DNA of 64,000 nucleotides from Palsa-744 sp963734815 (GTDB lineage: Bacteria; Actinomycetota; Thermoleophilia; Solirubrobacterales; Solirubrobacteraceae): the NCBI GenBank assembly GCA_963734815.1, contig CAVTIH010000003.1:124001-188000 (forward strand), given 5' to 3'. The notes under the pieces are model-generated. The model saw only the letters and a program-made list of their open reading frames with translations. It was not told where the DNA came from and made no database searches. Of the stretch, positions 1 to 6,893 are shown in pieces (the stretch's first letter is position 1; each line of letters starts with the position of its first letter). The translations under genes were made by a program, and so were the position numbers.

Positions 1-1021
1 CGGCGGGGTCCGAGTGCTGGGCGTGTCCACGATCTCAGATAGGGTCGCGATGACGGCGGCAGCCATGTTTCTGGAGCCGTTGGTGGAGCCGAGGTTCCAC
101 CCTGACTCTTATGGTTACCGGCCGGGCAAGTCGGCCTTGGAAGCGGTCGGGGTGTGCCGGCGGCGGTGCTGGAAGTACGACTGGGTCATCGATCTTGATG
201 TCCAGAAGTTCTTCGATGAGGCGCCGTGGGAACTCATCGTCAAGGCGGTGGAAGTGGTCACCGACGCTCGCTGGGTGCTGCTCTATGTGAAGCGGTGGCT
301 TGCCGCCCCGTCACAGCAGCCCGACGGTACCCTTGTGCAGTGCCAGAAGGGAACTCCGCAAGGGTCGGCAGTTTCGCCGGTCCTGGTGAACCTGTTCATG
401 CACTTTGCGTTCGATGCCTGGATGGCCCGGGAATACCCGGACTGCCCATTTGAGCGCTACTCCGACGATGCCATCGTGCACTGCAAGTCACGGCGGCAGG
501 CCGAGGAGGTGCTTGCCAGGATCGCCGCGCGGATGGAAGAGGTGGGCTTGAGGCTGCACCCGCAGAAGACGAGGATCGTCTATTGCAAGGACGATAACCG
601 TCGCGGGCGCCACGAGCACACCTCCTTCACGTTCCTGGGGTTCGCCTTCCGGCCACGGGAGGCGCGACGCAAGGACGGCGTGAGGTTCACGTCGTTCCTG
701 CCGGCGATCAGCCCCGAGGCGCTGAAGGCCAAGAGTGCTCGGCTCCGCCAGTTGCGGATACACCGGCACATCAACCTGCCGCTCGACGATCTGGCCAGGT
801 GGCTGAACCCCATCGTGGCCGGGTGGATGAGCTACTACGGCCGGTACTACCGGTCAGTGCTCTATCCCCTCCTGCGGCGCGTCAACGTCTACCTGAGGCG
901 CTGGGCAGGGAAGAAGTACAAGCGGCTGCGGACCTACAAGCGGTTCAAGCAGTGGTGGGCCAGACTCTTGAAACGAGAGCCCGGCCTGTTCGCCCACTGG
1001 CAATGGGTCCCAACGCCCTGA
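1..1021 (+). CDS. ltrA: Group II intron reverse transcriptase/maturase, 5' truncated by window edge
   Basis: Intron-encoded protein that promotes splicing and retromobility of its host group II intron by target-primed reverse transcription. The reading frame is open to base 2, so the N-terminus lies outside the window; the first GTG at 14 is internal. RT motifs are in order from that GTG: SYGYRPGKSA near residue 32, the first catalytic Asp in VIDLDVQKFFD (about 60), KGTPQGSAVSP (112-122) and YSDD (149-152, a Ser variant of the usual YADD). Domain X follows, with GWMSYYGRYY near residue 270. The protein stops about 60 residues later, and no HNH endonuclease domain is seen. Ribozyme domains V and VI follow within 100 bp, so this is the native intron arrangement. 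Confidence 0.93.
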   Translation, partial: GGVRVLGVSTISDRVAMTAAAMFLEPLVEPRFHPDSYGYRPGKSALEAVGVCRRRCWKYDWVIDLDVQKFFDEAPWELIVKAVEVVTDARWVLLYVKRWLAAPSQQPDGTLVQCQKGTPQGSAVSPVLVNLFMHFAFDAWMAREYPDCPFERYSDDAIVHCKSRRQAEEVLARIAARMEEVGLRLHPQKTRIVYCKDDNRRGRHEHTSFTFLGFAFRPREARRKDGVRFTSFLPAISPEALKAKSARLRQLRIHRHINLPLDDLARWLNPIVAGWMSYYGRYYRSVLYPLLRRVNVYLRRWAGKKYKRLRTYKRFKQWWARLLKREPGLFAHWQWVPTP

Positions 1022-1036
1022 CACGGCTGGTGAGAA

Positions 1037-1109
1037 GAGCTGGGTGACGGGAGACTGTCACGCCCAGATCTGTGGGAGCCGGGAGCTGCAACGCTCCCGG
1101 CCACCCGCC
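1037..1109 (+). ncRNA. Group II intron domains V and VI, 3' end of intron
   Basis: Domain V is 1037-1070. The lower helix GAGCTGGG (1037-1044) pairs with CCCAGATC (1063-1070). The upper helix TGACGG pairs with CTGTCA around a GAGA (GNRA) tetraloop at 1051-1054. A two-base CG bulge sits at 1061-1062. The catalytic AGC triad is present, but its G faces A where G-U is usual. Domain VI stem GCCGGGAGC (1078-1086) pairs with GCTCCCGGC (1093-1101), followed by an unpaired A at 1103 as candidate branch point. By analogy with related introns the 3' splice site is near 1109, though the usual terminal AY is not obvious there. Confidence 0.8.
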
Positions 1110-1122
1110 CTATGGAGGCTAG

Positions 1123-1314
1123 ATGGTGATATCCATCAACTTCTTCGTCCCGGCCCAGCCGGAACTTTCCAGCCTGATCCTGGCGATTTGCATAACCGCA
1201 ATGATCTGGCTGCCCTCGATCACCAGAAAACCGGTGATCACGATCCTCGACCCGGCAGCGCTGGCATGGATCGGCAAGGTCCTGCTGCAGCCAGCACTGC
1301 GGCCCCTGCCGTAA
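1123..1314 (+). CDS. Possible small hydrophobic protein (63 aa)
   Basis: ATG at 1123 is preceded by GGAGG at 1114-1118 (4-nt spacing), directly after the intron end, and the ORF is followed by a strong hairpin at 1336-1365. The product has a hydrophobic N-terminal half (about residues 10-32) and could be a one-pass membrane peptide. I recognise no family. It may be the exon interrupted by the intron, in which case the real start would lie upstream of the window. The call rests only on the SD, the position and the terminator. Confidence 0.35.
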   Translation: MVISINFFVPAQPELSSLILAICITAMIWLPSITRKPVITILDPAALAWIGKVLLQPALRPLP

Positions 1315-1335
1315 GCCACCCCGTCCAAGCGCCTC

Positions 1336-1365
1336 AGAGGGGCCCCGCGCACTCGGGGCCCCTCT
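1336..1365 (+). terminator. Strong hairpin, likely terminator
   Basis: A perfect 12-bp stem, AGAGGGGCCCCG (1336-1347) with CGGGGCCCCTCT (1354-1365), has a 6-nt loop. It lacks a long T run, but lies between the small ORF and tRNA-Arg. Confidence 0.65.
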
Positions 1366-1385
1366 GCTATTGATTGAGGCGTCTA

Positions 1386-1458
<73 letters not shown>

Positions 1459-1465
1459 TCGCTGG

Positions 1466-1496
1466 ATCCCGTGTGACCGTGCGGGATTTGCTTTTT
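1466..1496 (+). terminator. Intrinsic terminator of tRNA-Arg
   Basis: Stem ATCCCG (1466-1471) and CGGGAT (1482-1487) with a 10-nt loop is followed by TTGCTTTTT. Confidence 0.75.
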
Positions 1497-1530
1497 AGGG
1501 CGGCTTTCCGCTCGACAGCCTCCGAAGGCC

Positions 1531-1712
1531 CTACGGCACCCCGTTCGCCCAAACGCCGCCCTCGACCAGCGCCCGCATCTGCGCCTTCTCGTCCTCACCG
1601 CGGCGCATCGACCGGCGGTAGGGAGCGGAAGCAGATCCACGCGCTCCATGTTCTCGTTCGCACGCTTGACAGCCGCGCGGAGCACGAGAGAGCGGAAGTT
1701 GTCATCGCCCAT
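1531..1712 (-). pseudogene. Decayed tyrosine recombinase/integrase (C-terminal relic)
   Basis: Two adjoining minus-strand fragments in different frames resemble the C-terminal half of phage/ICE tyrosine integrases. The first (from 1712) reads MGDDNFRSLVLRAAVKRANE and continues to LLPLP, like the stretch before the usual TPHxLRHT box. The second (1620 to the TAG at 1531-1533) reads YRRSMRRGEDEK then AQMRALVEGG, like the stretch beginning with the nucleophilic Tyr. The HxxR and GH boxes between them are missing, so an internal deletion of roughly 70-80 codons plus a frameshift is inferred, with the junction near 1620. The fragment sits at the 3' side of tRNA-Arg, where such integrases are normally found. 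The upstream part of the gene is not visible. Assignment is by motif memory, not by search. Confidence 0.6.
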
Positions 1713-1898
1713 ACGCCCGCGAGGTCCACAACATCAGTCCCCATCACGGATCGCTGCCCAGATGATCTGCGCCGGTATCGCGGACGGAGTTGTCGCGGCC
1801 GGGTGGCCGCCGCTACATGCACCGGAGGCGTCGGCTTCGCCTCCTTGTCGGGCGTACCGCGAGACGTTGGCCTGCCCGTATGAGAACAGCGGGGGGTC

Positions 1899-2330
1899 GT
1901 GCGTCTACCAGCCCTCTACGCTCACAGTGTGGACAACCTTTGGGAACGAGTCAAGGATGCGAAGCTACTCTGGGAGGCCGGGCGGCAGGAGGGAGCCTTT
2001 CTAATGGCGCTCGTTGCGGTCGCTGCTCGTGCCCGACAGGAGCATCCCCGCCCGATCGGTGATCGTGATTCCTTCGAGTGGTTCATTGAGTCTCGCTTTC
2101 GCCCGCGCATCTCAGTCGAGTTTCGGGGCGAGCTTCGTTCGCTTGAGCGCATCTTCTACAAGTGGATGCGCTGCGAGCTTGTCCATGACGGCGGACTGCC
2201 GGTCGATCTCCGCTTCCAGGAGAACTGCGAGCCCGGAGAATTGAGCGTGCGTGCTGGCGGATCGCCCGACTACGTTCTGATCATCTCGCCAGGCTGGTTC
2301 GAGCAGCTAATCGCGTGGGCCTTGTCGTGA
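1899..2330 (+). CDS. HEPN-like protein (143 aa)
   Basis: Small alpha-helical protein. The central helices (LWERVKDAKLLWEAG, then ALVAVAARARQEH) and the later segment SLERIFYKWMRCELVHDGG (about residues 82-100) match the HEPN pattern, with an R-x4-H signature in RCELVH. HEPN proteins are often metal-independent RNases in toxin-antitoxin, abortive-infection and CRISPR systems; Apea-like members share this R-x4-H placement. GTG at 1899 has only a G-rich SD-like tract upstream; an internal GTG near 1929 is an alternative start. It stands alone between the integrase relic and a TA-like pair, and no adjacent MNT partner is seen. The HEPN call is by motif only. Confidence 0.6.
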   Translation: MRLPALYAHSVDNLWERVKDAKLLWEAGRQEGAFLMALVAVAARARQEHPRPIGDRDSFEWFIESRFRPRISVEFRGELRSLERIFYKWMRCELVHDGGLPVDLRFQENCEPGELSVRAGGSPDYVLIISPGWFEQLIAWALS

Positions 2331-2379
2331 TTCATAGGCGCTCTCCTACGGTGCCCATACCGGCACAGCGCACGCATCG

Positions 2380-2652
2380 TCAGGCCACAGCGAGCTGAAG
2401 CTCGGCGGAGTCCGCTGTCGCCGGAAGCTCGATCAGCACCTTCTCGCCCTTTGCCTTCTCTAGGAGGCGGCTCACGTCGATCAGCGTCAAGCCGATCAGC
2501 TCGCCCTTGGCGTCGTAGCTGACGGCGTGGCCTTCCGGCGTCTCGTCGAAATCGACCGCGCGCGCGGGATCGCCGTGGGCAAGGTACAGCACGTCCGCGT
2601 CGCGGTCATACCGGACGCGATCAAAGGTGTATGGGCCGATCTGGACGCTCAT
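2380..2652 (-). CDS. DUF2283 family protein, probable antitoxin/partner
   Basis: This 90-aa protein shows the DUF2283 pattern: YDRDADVLYLAHG near residue 14, a conserved acidic stretch, then GELIGLTLIDVSRLL near residue 50. Members are short beta-rich proteins, frequently the second gene of a toxin-antitoxin-like pair. ATG at 2652 overlaps the stop of the upstream gene by 4 nt (ATGA), so the two are translationally coupled. The function as antitoxin is inferred from context. Confidence 0.75.
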   Translation of the reverse strand: MSVQIGPYTFDRVRYDRDADVLYLAHGDPARAVDFDETPEGHAVSYDAKGELIGLTLIDVSRLLEKAKGEKVLIELPATADSAELQLAVA

Positions 2653-2927
2653 GGTTTGCTTCTCCTTGGGAACGCAGTACGGATGCTCCCAACGGACTCC
2701 TCGTCAAAGGCTACTACGACCTTGAGCCACCGACTGGGGCCTGCGCCCTCCAGGTAGAACCAGTCTTGCCGTGGGCGTGGCTGCGCGATCCGCTCCGTGG
2801 GCTCGTGGACGGCTCGCAGTACCTCCGCGCGGTGTGGCGCCATGTAGGGGTGGCCGTCGATGATGTGCTCCCACCGCTCAGCAGTCAGGTGGACCGTTCG
2901 GCCGAGGGGATCAACCACCGTGCTCAC
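2649..2927 (-). CDS. Small RNase-fold toxin-like protein
   Basis: A 92-aa protein starting with GTG at 2927 and first in an operon with the DUF2283 gene. The N-terminal part contains LTAERWEHIIDGHPYM (about residues 14-29), a pattern I associate with RelE/BECR-like or DUF4258-like predicted RNases. The C-terminal half has strands DWFYLEG and WLKVVVAFDEE ending in a basic tail. Toxin first, antitoxin second is the order used by RelE/HigB-type modules. The toxin role is an inference from size, motif and the 4-nt overlap. Confidence 0.55.
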   Translation of the reverse strand: MSTVVDPLGRTVHLTAERWEHIIDGHPYMAPHRAEVLRAVHEPTERIAQPRPRQDWFYLEGAGPSRWLKVVVAFDEESVGSIRTAFPRRSKP

Positions 2928-3075
2928 GCCGGCATCCTACGCGCCGCCAGGGGCGTCTCGACGGACCCGTGTGGTGCCCTGCGGGCATAGGATTGCCTTC
3001 TGCGCATACCGTCTGCAAGGTCGCGTCACCCAAGGCCCGCCCCGGAGGTGATGGCTGGGCCTGGTTGGCCCGATC

Positions 3076-3108
3076 GTTTGGGCAGCAGCCCCCGTTCGCT
3101 GCCCAAAC
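3076..3108. repeat. Perfect 11-bp inverted repeat
   Basis: GTTTGGGCAGC (3076-3086) and GCTGCCCAAAC (3098-3108) are separated by 11 nt. No T tract follows on either strand. It could be a relic of a mobile-element end or a structured transcript; it belongs to no gene called here. Confidence 0.5.
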
Positions 3109-3383
3109 TCCGCCGAATCGCCACCAATCCCGCGATATCCGTGCTAAGGGACGAGACCCTGAATCCCTAATGCACACTGAAGAATCAAAGGTGATCTGCC
3201 CCTGTTTTGGTGGAGTCGGTTTGCCGAACTAGGCCCACAATCCCGGGGCGGTTCACCTCGGTCAACGATTGACCTGGCTAAGCGGCGTCTGGCGGATTGG
3301 CGGCGGCGGGGGGATCAGAAGCGCATCGCGCGCGGCGGGCGTCCGCTGCACGGGCGAGACGTGCTAGCCTATATCCAGAAAGA

Positions 3384-3401
3384 GATACCGCTGTAGGTAT
3401 C
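3384..3401 (+). promoter_or_regulatory. Operator-like palindrome upstream of HTH gene
   Basis: GATACC (3384-3389), a 6-nt spacer, then GGTATC (3396-3401) lies 28 bp before the ATG of the Xre-type gene. It is a typical autoregulatory position for a HigA-like repressor. Confidence 0.45.
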
Positions 3402-3428
3402 GCTGCCAATCAGAAAGCAGGCAAGGTC

Positions 3429-3773
3429 ATGCCCGAGCGCGATTTCCTGGACAAGATGATCGACAAGCGCACAGCGCGCAACCTCGAGTTTCCGCGGTTG
3501 CTGGACGCGGCTCGCCGGCGCCGCGAGCTGCTGCGTGCCCTGGCCGCCCAGCGCGAGGAGCAGCGGCGCTCGCAGACCGCTGTCGCCGCGGCGATGGAGA
3601 CCTCGCAGTCCTTCGTCGCGCGCTTGGAGACCACCGCGGCTGACGCGAAGATATCGACCGTCGATCGCTACGCGGAGAGCCTCGGCTACGTCGTGCAGTA
3701 CCACTTGATCCCGACGGCCCAGGCGGACAGCGCCCCGTCGGTCGTGGTCCACGTACCCGGCGGTGTGCGCTGA
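3429..3773 (+). CDS. Xre-family HTH protein, HigA-antitoxin-like
   Basis: 114-aa DNA-binding protein. ATG 3429 is chosen because the upstream extension (to 3297) is Arg/Ala-rich and unconserved. After a basic helical N-terminus, residues 45-90 form an HTH: EEQRRSQTAVAAAMETSQSF then VARLETTAADAKISTVDRYA. The layout fits HigA or the antitoxin half of a HigBA-like pair. No toxin gene follows on the same strand; the next genes are convergent, so it may be an orphan. The palindrome at 3384-3401 is its likely operator. Confidence 0.75.
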   Translation: MPERDFLDKMIDKRTARNLEFPRLLDAARRRRELLRALAAQREEQRRSQTAVAAAMETSQSFVARLETTAADAKISTVDRYAESLGYVVQYHLIPTAQADSAPSVVVHVPGGVR

Positions 3774-3824
3774 CAAAACCACGGGCGGCTGGCCAGACCG
3801 AGGCGCCCATACCGCGCCCGTCGC

Positions 3825-4175
3825 TCAGGGTTGCGTGAGGGAACGGTAGTAGACGGGGCGATCGCCGTAGTGCACTTGGAACGCGGCCATGGCTGCCTCG
3901 TGCGCCGCATCCCTGCTTGAGGCGGTCCCACGCCACTCGAACTCGCGGCACCCCGGCCTGTGTGTGAACACGCCAGTCTTTGGGTCCTGGATTCGCTCAG
4001 TCTCCGAGATCTGGACCAAAAACTCGATCTGCTCCCCTGGCTCGGCCTCCGGATCGACCTCATGCAGCGCGCGCAGGGCCTCCTCGGACGACACGAGCTT
4101 CAACGCCCGAGCCGCGACAATGCGACAGCCGCGACCCAATTCGGTGCCGGCGTCCCATCCTCCAGCTTCTGCCAC
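3825..4175 (-). CDS. Hypothetical protein (up to 116 aa)
   Basis: Family not recognised. The conserved-looking part begins near SSEEALRALHEVDPEAEPG and runs through an acidic/aromatic region (EIEFLVQISE-type strands, REFEWRGT) to the C-terminus. The longest form overlaps the upstream HTH gene by 76 nt. A GTG at 4094, a few bases after that gene's stop, is a more plausible start and would leave about 89 aa. It is likely co-transcribed with the HTH gene as the second gene of a small module. A toxin or effector role is possible but unproven. Confidence 0.5.
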   Translation of the reverse strand: MAEAGGWDAGTELGRGCRIVAARALKLVSSEEALRALHEVDPEAEPGEQIEFLVQISETERIQDPKTGVFTHRPGCREFEWRGTASSRDAAHEAAMAAFQVHYGDRPVYYRSLTQP

Positions 4176-4423
4176 TCGGGCGGCAGGGACAGCATCGGAT
4201 ACATCTCGTCCCGCACCTCATCGACGGCGCCTGGATCGATCAGGTGCTGCCCACCTACCGTCTCAGCCTGCAGCCGGCCCTCGCGTATCCACCGACGGAC
4301 CGTCCCAGGACTCCGGCCCACCCGTTGTGCCGCCTTAGCAACCGTAAGCACAAGTCGATGATACCCACCCGACCCGACGAAAACCCTGGAGGAGAGCTTG
4401 CCCCGCCGGCTACAGGCGGGCAA
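4100..4423 (-). CDS. Excisionase/MerR-like HTH DNA-binding protein
   Basis: 107 aa. Residues 26-68 form a winged-HTH of the excisionase family: LTVAKAAQRVGRSPGTVRRW, then IREGRLQAETVGGQHLI. Such proteins act as excisionases or as antitoxin-type repressors. The C-terminal 35 residues (DEVRDEMYPMLSLPPEW) are outside the HTH and may bind a partner. The gene is followed by an overlapping or near-overlapping ORF (3825-4175), as expected of a two-gene TA-like module. The true start may be the internal TTG/GTG nearer the HTH, because the first 20 residues look unconserved. Confidence 0.7.
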   Translation of the reverse strand: MPACSRRGKLSSRVFVGSGGYHRLVLTVAKAAQRVGRSPGTVRRWIREGRLQAETVGGQHLIDPGAVDEVRDEMYPMLSLPPEWQKLEDGTPAPNWVAAVALSRLGR

Positions 4424-4468
4424 GCCAATCTTGGAGGTCGAACGGCAATGGAGGCCGCGGCGCCAGCT

Positions 4469-4717
4469 TCAGACGACTTGGTGGAGGCGGACCACGGCGT
4501 TGATCGCGCCGTGCGCTTGTTTGACTCGCACCGTGAGCCCGCGATATCTGGACGGAACATCGACCGGCCCGGTCGCTCCGACATCGAGGAACCAGGCGTC
4601 TCGCCGCTCAAGGTTGCGCCGCACGGAAACCGAGGAAAAGCCGGCCTGCCCACGATGCGCGCGGTAGAAGTCCACACGAATCCGCTCGCGTGCTCCTGGG
4701 CTGATGTGGCTGCTCAT
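4469..4717 (-). CDS. Hypothetical protein (82 aa)
   Basis: No family recognised. The sequence is basic at the N-terminus, then shows RRDAWFLDVGATG followed by YRGLTVRVKQAHG, which reads like folded beta-rich protein rather than a frame shadow. ATG at 4717 has no clear SD. It lies 45 bp upstream of the HTH gene on the same strand and could be the first gene of that operon. Confidence 0.42.
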   Translation of the reverse strand: MSSHISPGARERIRVDFYRAHRGQAGFSSVSVRRNLERRDAWFLDVGATGPVDVPSRYRGLTVRVKQAHGAINAVVRLHQVV

Positions 4718-4929
4718 ACGCGCTTCATGGTAGTCGCGTTATCGACGCCAAATGTGGTGCCGCTCAACGCTTCGATGCGCAAGCGCGACCCGACCGATAC
4801 GGCGCCTGCCGTCACGGCGAACGGCTGGCGGCAAAGGACGGTCGTGCGACCTGTTGCCTCACCACGATGAGGGGAAGTCGCCCCATCGGAATGGGCGCAT
4901 ACGCCCAAACCCCTCGGAATCGCCTGTAA

Positions 4930-5112
4930 ACCGGGTTGTTGGCCGAGCACGGTGATCGGATTTGTGCGATGAGGGAGAACACGTTGCGGCTGGCCGAGGA
5001 GCTCGGGATGCTCGATGGAACCGCTGAGCAGATCATCGATTCCACGCCGATGCTCGGGGCGACCGCCACCCGGGATACCGTCGGGCTGGTCCGCCAAGGC
5101 CGGGGTTCCTGA
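4930..5112 (+). pseudogene. Transposase relic (IS1182/DUF772-like)
   Basis: An open frame ending in TGA at 5110-5112 encodes, from ATG 4969, MRENTLRLAEELGMLDG then EQIIDSTPMLGA, TRDTVGLVRQG. The arrangement (helix, ELGML, DSTPMLGA, QDTV-like) matches the N-terminal third of IS1182-type DDE transposases, where the first catalytic Asp follows this kind of motif. Only about 60 codons remain; no catalytic core and no IS ends are visible. Confidence 0.55.
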
Positions 5113-5184
5113 CCCTCTACATCAACGAAACACGCCCGGTCGCTCACGCCTGTCCGGCGATGATGTGTACAGACCTTGCCGGGG

Positions 5185-5216
5185 TGTGATGGATAGATCA
5201 CAATCAATGTTACAAT
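5185..5216 (+). promoter_or_regulatory. Promoter with inverted-repeat operator for the HTH/NTase pair
   Basis: TGTGAT (5185-5190) and ATCACA (5197-5202) form a perfect 6-bp inverted repeat with a 6-nt spacer. It overlaps where the -35 would be. The -10 box TACAAT (5211-5216) lies 6 nt before ATG 5223, so the mRNA is probably leaderless and the upstream HTH protein a likely autorepressor. Confidence 0.6.
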
Positions 5217-5222
5217 GTGCCG

Positions 5223-6002
5223 ATGCGCTCAGCGGAGATCATCGCGATGTTGCGTGATCTGGGCTTGCCCCATGGTGAGCTCGCGCGGCGGGCTGGTATG
5301 GCGCGCGAGACGCTCTCACGATGGGAGACGGGCGCTCAGCGCCCAAGCTTGGAGGACCTGGAGAAGGTGGTCGCGGCAGCTGGCGCCAGGCTAGATATCC
5401 GGATCGTGCTGCCCGAATCGAAGCTCGTTGAGCTGGTAAATGAACAGCTCGATATCGTGTCGCCTACCGAGCGGCTGAAGGTGCTTCTCGGGAGTCGTTG
5501 GCCCGGTTGTCGTGACGCGCTGCGCGCGATCCACCAGACGGGTGATCTGGCGGTCGTGGTAGGACCGGTGGCAGCTGCTCTCAGCGGCGCTCCCGAGCGT
5601 CCGGGGTCGGGCCGAGTGGACTTGCTCGTGCCCGCAGAGCAGCGGGAGGAACTGACCAAGTGGTTGTGGCGCGCCGATGCCTGGCCTGATGGCGTCGAGG
5701 AAGCACCGTACAACTGCGAGCGCCGCGAGCGCTGGCGAGCCGGACGAGGCCTGCTCACGGTCCGCTCCCAGGCCACTGGGATCGACGACCTAGCTGCACT
5801 ACGCGATCGCGCCCACCCCGTACTGCGCAACCGGGAGGATGCCGGTCGTGTTCGCGTCGCCTTGGTTGAGGATCTGCTCGACGTGGTCGAGCACTCGCCG
5901 TGGCCCGAGGACCTCTTGTACCGTGCCGGACTGCGTGCTGTGTTGGCATCCGGACGTTACTCATCACGTAAGGCGCGCAGGGAACACCTGGCATCGGTTT
6001 GA
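5223..6002 (+). CDS. HTH regulator fused to degenerate nucleotidyltransferase-like domain
   Basis: 259 aa; ATG 5223 preferred over GTG 5217, which abuts the -10 box. Residues 4-60 are an Xre HTH (LARRAGMARETLSRWETGAQ). A helical linker follows. Residues about 105-150 (LAVVVGPVAAALSG, then RVDLLVPAEQ) mirror the nucleotidyltransferase core of the next gene (LVGGVALQLRG, RDVDITIAVDD), but the GG and DxD metal motif are lost. The protein is therefore probably an antitoxin with a pseudo-enzyme domain. The stop overlaps the TTG start of the downstream enzyme by 4 nt. Organisation resembles AbiEi/AbiEii or HTH-MenA-type systems; homology between the two halves is my inference from aligned motifs. 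Confidence 0.65.
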   Translation: MRSAEIIAMLRDLGLPHGELARRAGMARETLSRWETGAQRPSLEDLEKVVAAAGARLDIRIVLPESKLVELVNEQLDIVSPTERLKVLLGSRWPGCRDALRAIHQTGDLAVVVGPVAAALSGAPERPGSGRVDLLVPAEQREELTKWLWRADAWPDGVEEAPYNCERRERWRAGRGLLTVRSQATGIDDLAALRDRAHPVLRNREDAGRVRVALVEDLLDVVEHSPWPEDLLYRAGLRAVLASGRYSSRKARREHLASV

Positions 6003-6748
6003 TCGAGATCGAGGATCGTCATCGCGAACTACTGCGAACCCTGGTGGGCGCCAAGGTACAATTCGTGCTAGTGGGTGGCGTGGCGCTGCAGCTGCGCGGC
6101 TTCTCGGGCGCGACTCGCGATGTGGACATCACGATCGCGGTCGATGATCTCAACACGCTTCGACTGGATCAAGCGCTCGAGGTACTCCAGGCGCAGCCAT
6201 ACCTCGCGGGCGAGCGCGGCGTCGCATACAGCACTGACCTCGGCCAGATCGAGGTGATGCGCTGGACCGACGGCGTCGGCGACTACGACGCCTGGATACG
6301 CGAGGCAACCAAGGTCGAGCTCGAGCCCGGTCTCGACGTTCAAGTGGGCAGCGCATCGCACTTGTTGCTCGCCAAGGAGGATGCCGGCCGCGAGAAGGAC
6401 ATCGATGCCCTACCCCTCATCCGTGCCGAGCTACTCGCGAGCGGTGCCTTGCAAGCGAGCGATGTGCGTGGCCCAGTCGCATTGTTGCCTACAGAGGTGA
6501 CGCCCGACCCGCGTGTCGAGCAGGTGCTCGGCCTCCGACCCGGACGACGCCGCACACGTGGTCTATGGGATCACGGCGCACAGCTGATTGCCGAATATCG
6601 CGAGCGCTGGGAGGTGCCTGAGGACGGACCATTGCTCGGCACACTCCCGGCGGTAGGCAAGTCGCAGGAGTCTGATCGCGAGGCGCTCGATCAGCAACTG
6701 GAGCGTCTGCGCCGGCTGATTGCTCGAACGAGCAAGGCTCGTCCATAG
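5999..6748 (+). CDS. Nucleotidyltransferase toxin-like protein (AbiEii-like)
   Basis: 249-aa protein with a DNA polymerase beta-type nucleotidyltransferase core near the N-terminus: QFVLVGGVALQLRG (about 23-36), then RDVDITIAVDD with the DxD metal ligands. AbiEii/MenT-type enzymes modify RNA or tRNA with nucleotides and are toxic. A helical region with LLAKEDAGREKD near residue 125 matches the usual KhxRxxxKDxxD-like element of this family. The TTG start overlaps the preceding stop (TTGA), so translation depends on the upstream HTH gene. A C-terminal helical extension (res 170-249) is of unknown role. Confidence 0.7.
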   Translation: MIEIEDRHRELLRTLVGAKVQFVLVGGVALQLRGFSGATRDVDITIAVDDLNTLRLDQALEVLQAQPYLAGERGVAYSTDLGQIEVMRWTDGVGDYDAWIREATKVELEPGLDVQVGSASHLLLAKEDAGREKDIDALPLIRAELLASGALQASDVRGPVALLPTEVTPDPRVEQVLGLRPGRRRTRGLWDHGAQLIAEYRERWEVPEDGPLLGTLPAVGKSQESDREALDQQLERLRRLIARTSKARP

Positions 6749-6893
6749 AAGGTGGTCAAGCCACCAATGTCGGCGTGCGTGGGAACTCGATCTCAAGCAG
6801 CGCCAGCTGGTGCGCCGCCAGCCGTCGGCGCTAGCGTCATCGTGAGGCGGATCGTCCCTCCCGGGGACCTCGGCCCTGGCAGACTAAGGGGCT

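Larger units (their letters stand above)
2928..3428. other. 501-bp gene-free stretch between divergent TA-like genes
   Basis: I see no convincing ORF. It holds the perfect hairpin at 3076-3108, a TGATCTGCCCC-like sequence near 3191 that could be a degenerate IS3-type end (weak), and the operator-like palindrome at 3384-3401. It is probably eroded mobile DNA plus two promoters. Confidence 0.4.

Noticed and set aside
2911..3177. ORF beginning MCIRDS, resembling adapter-derived peptides
   Set aside because: The nucleotides differ from Nextera adapter sequence and no adapter match is seen; it is an ordinary spurious ORF.
3191..3240. IS3-type terminal sequence
   Set aside because: Only a short resemblance (TGATCTGCCCC); no partner end or transposase nearby.
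5185..5202. CRP-type site TGTGA...TCACA
   Set aside because: Spacing is 8 nt instead of 6 between the pentamers, and context points to the local HTH protein.
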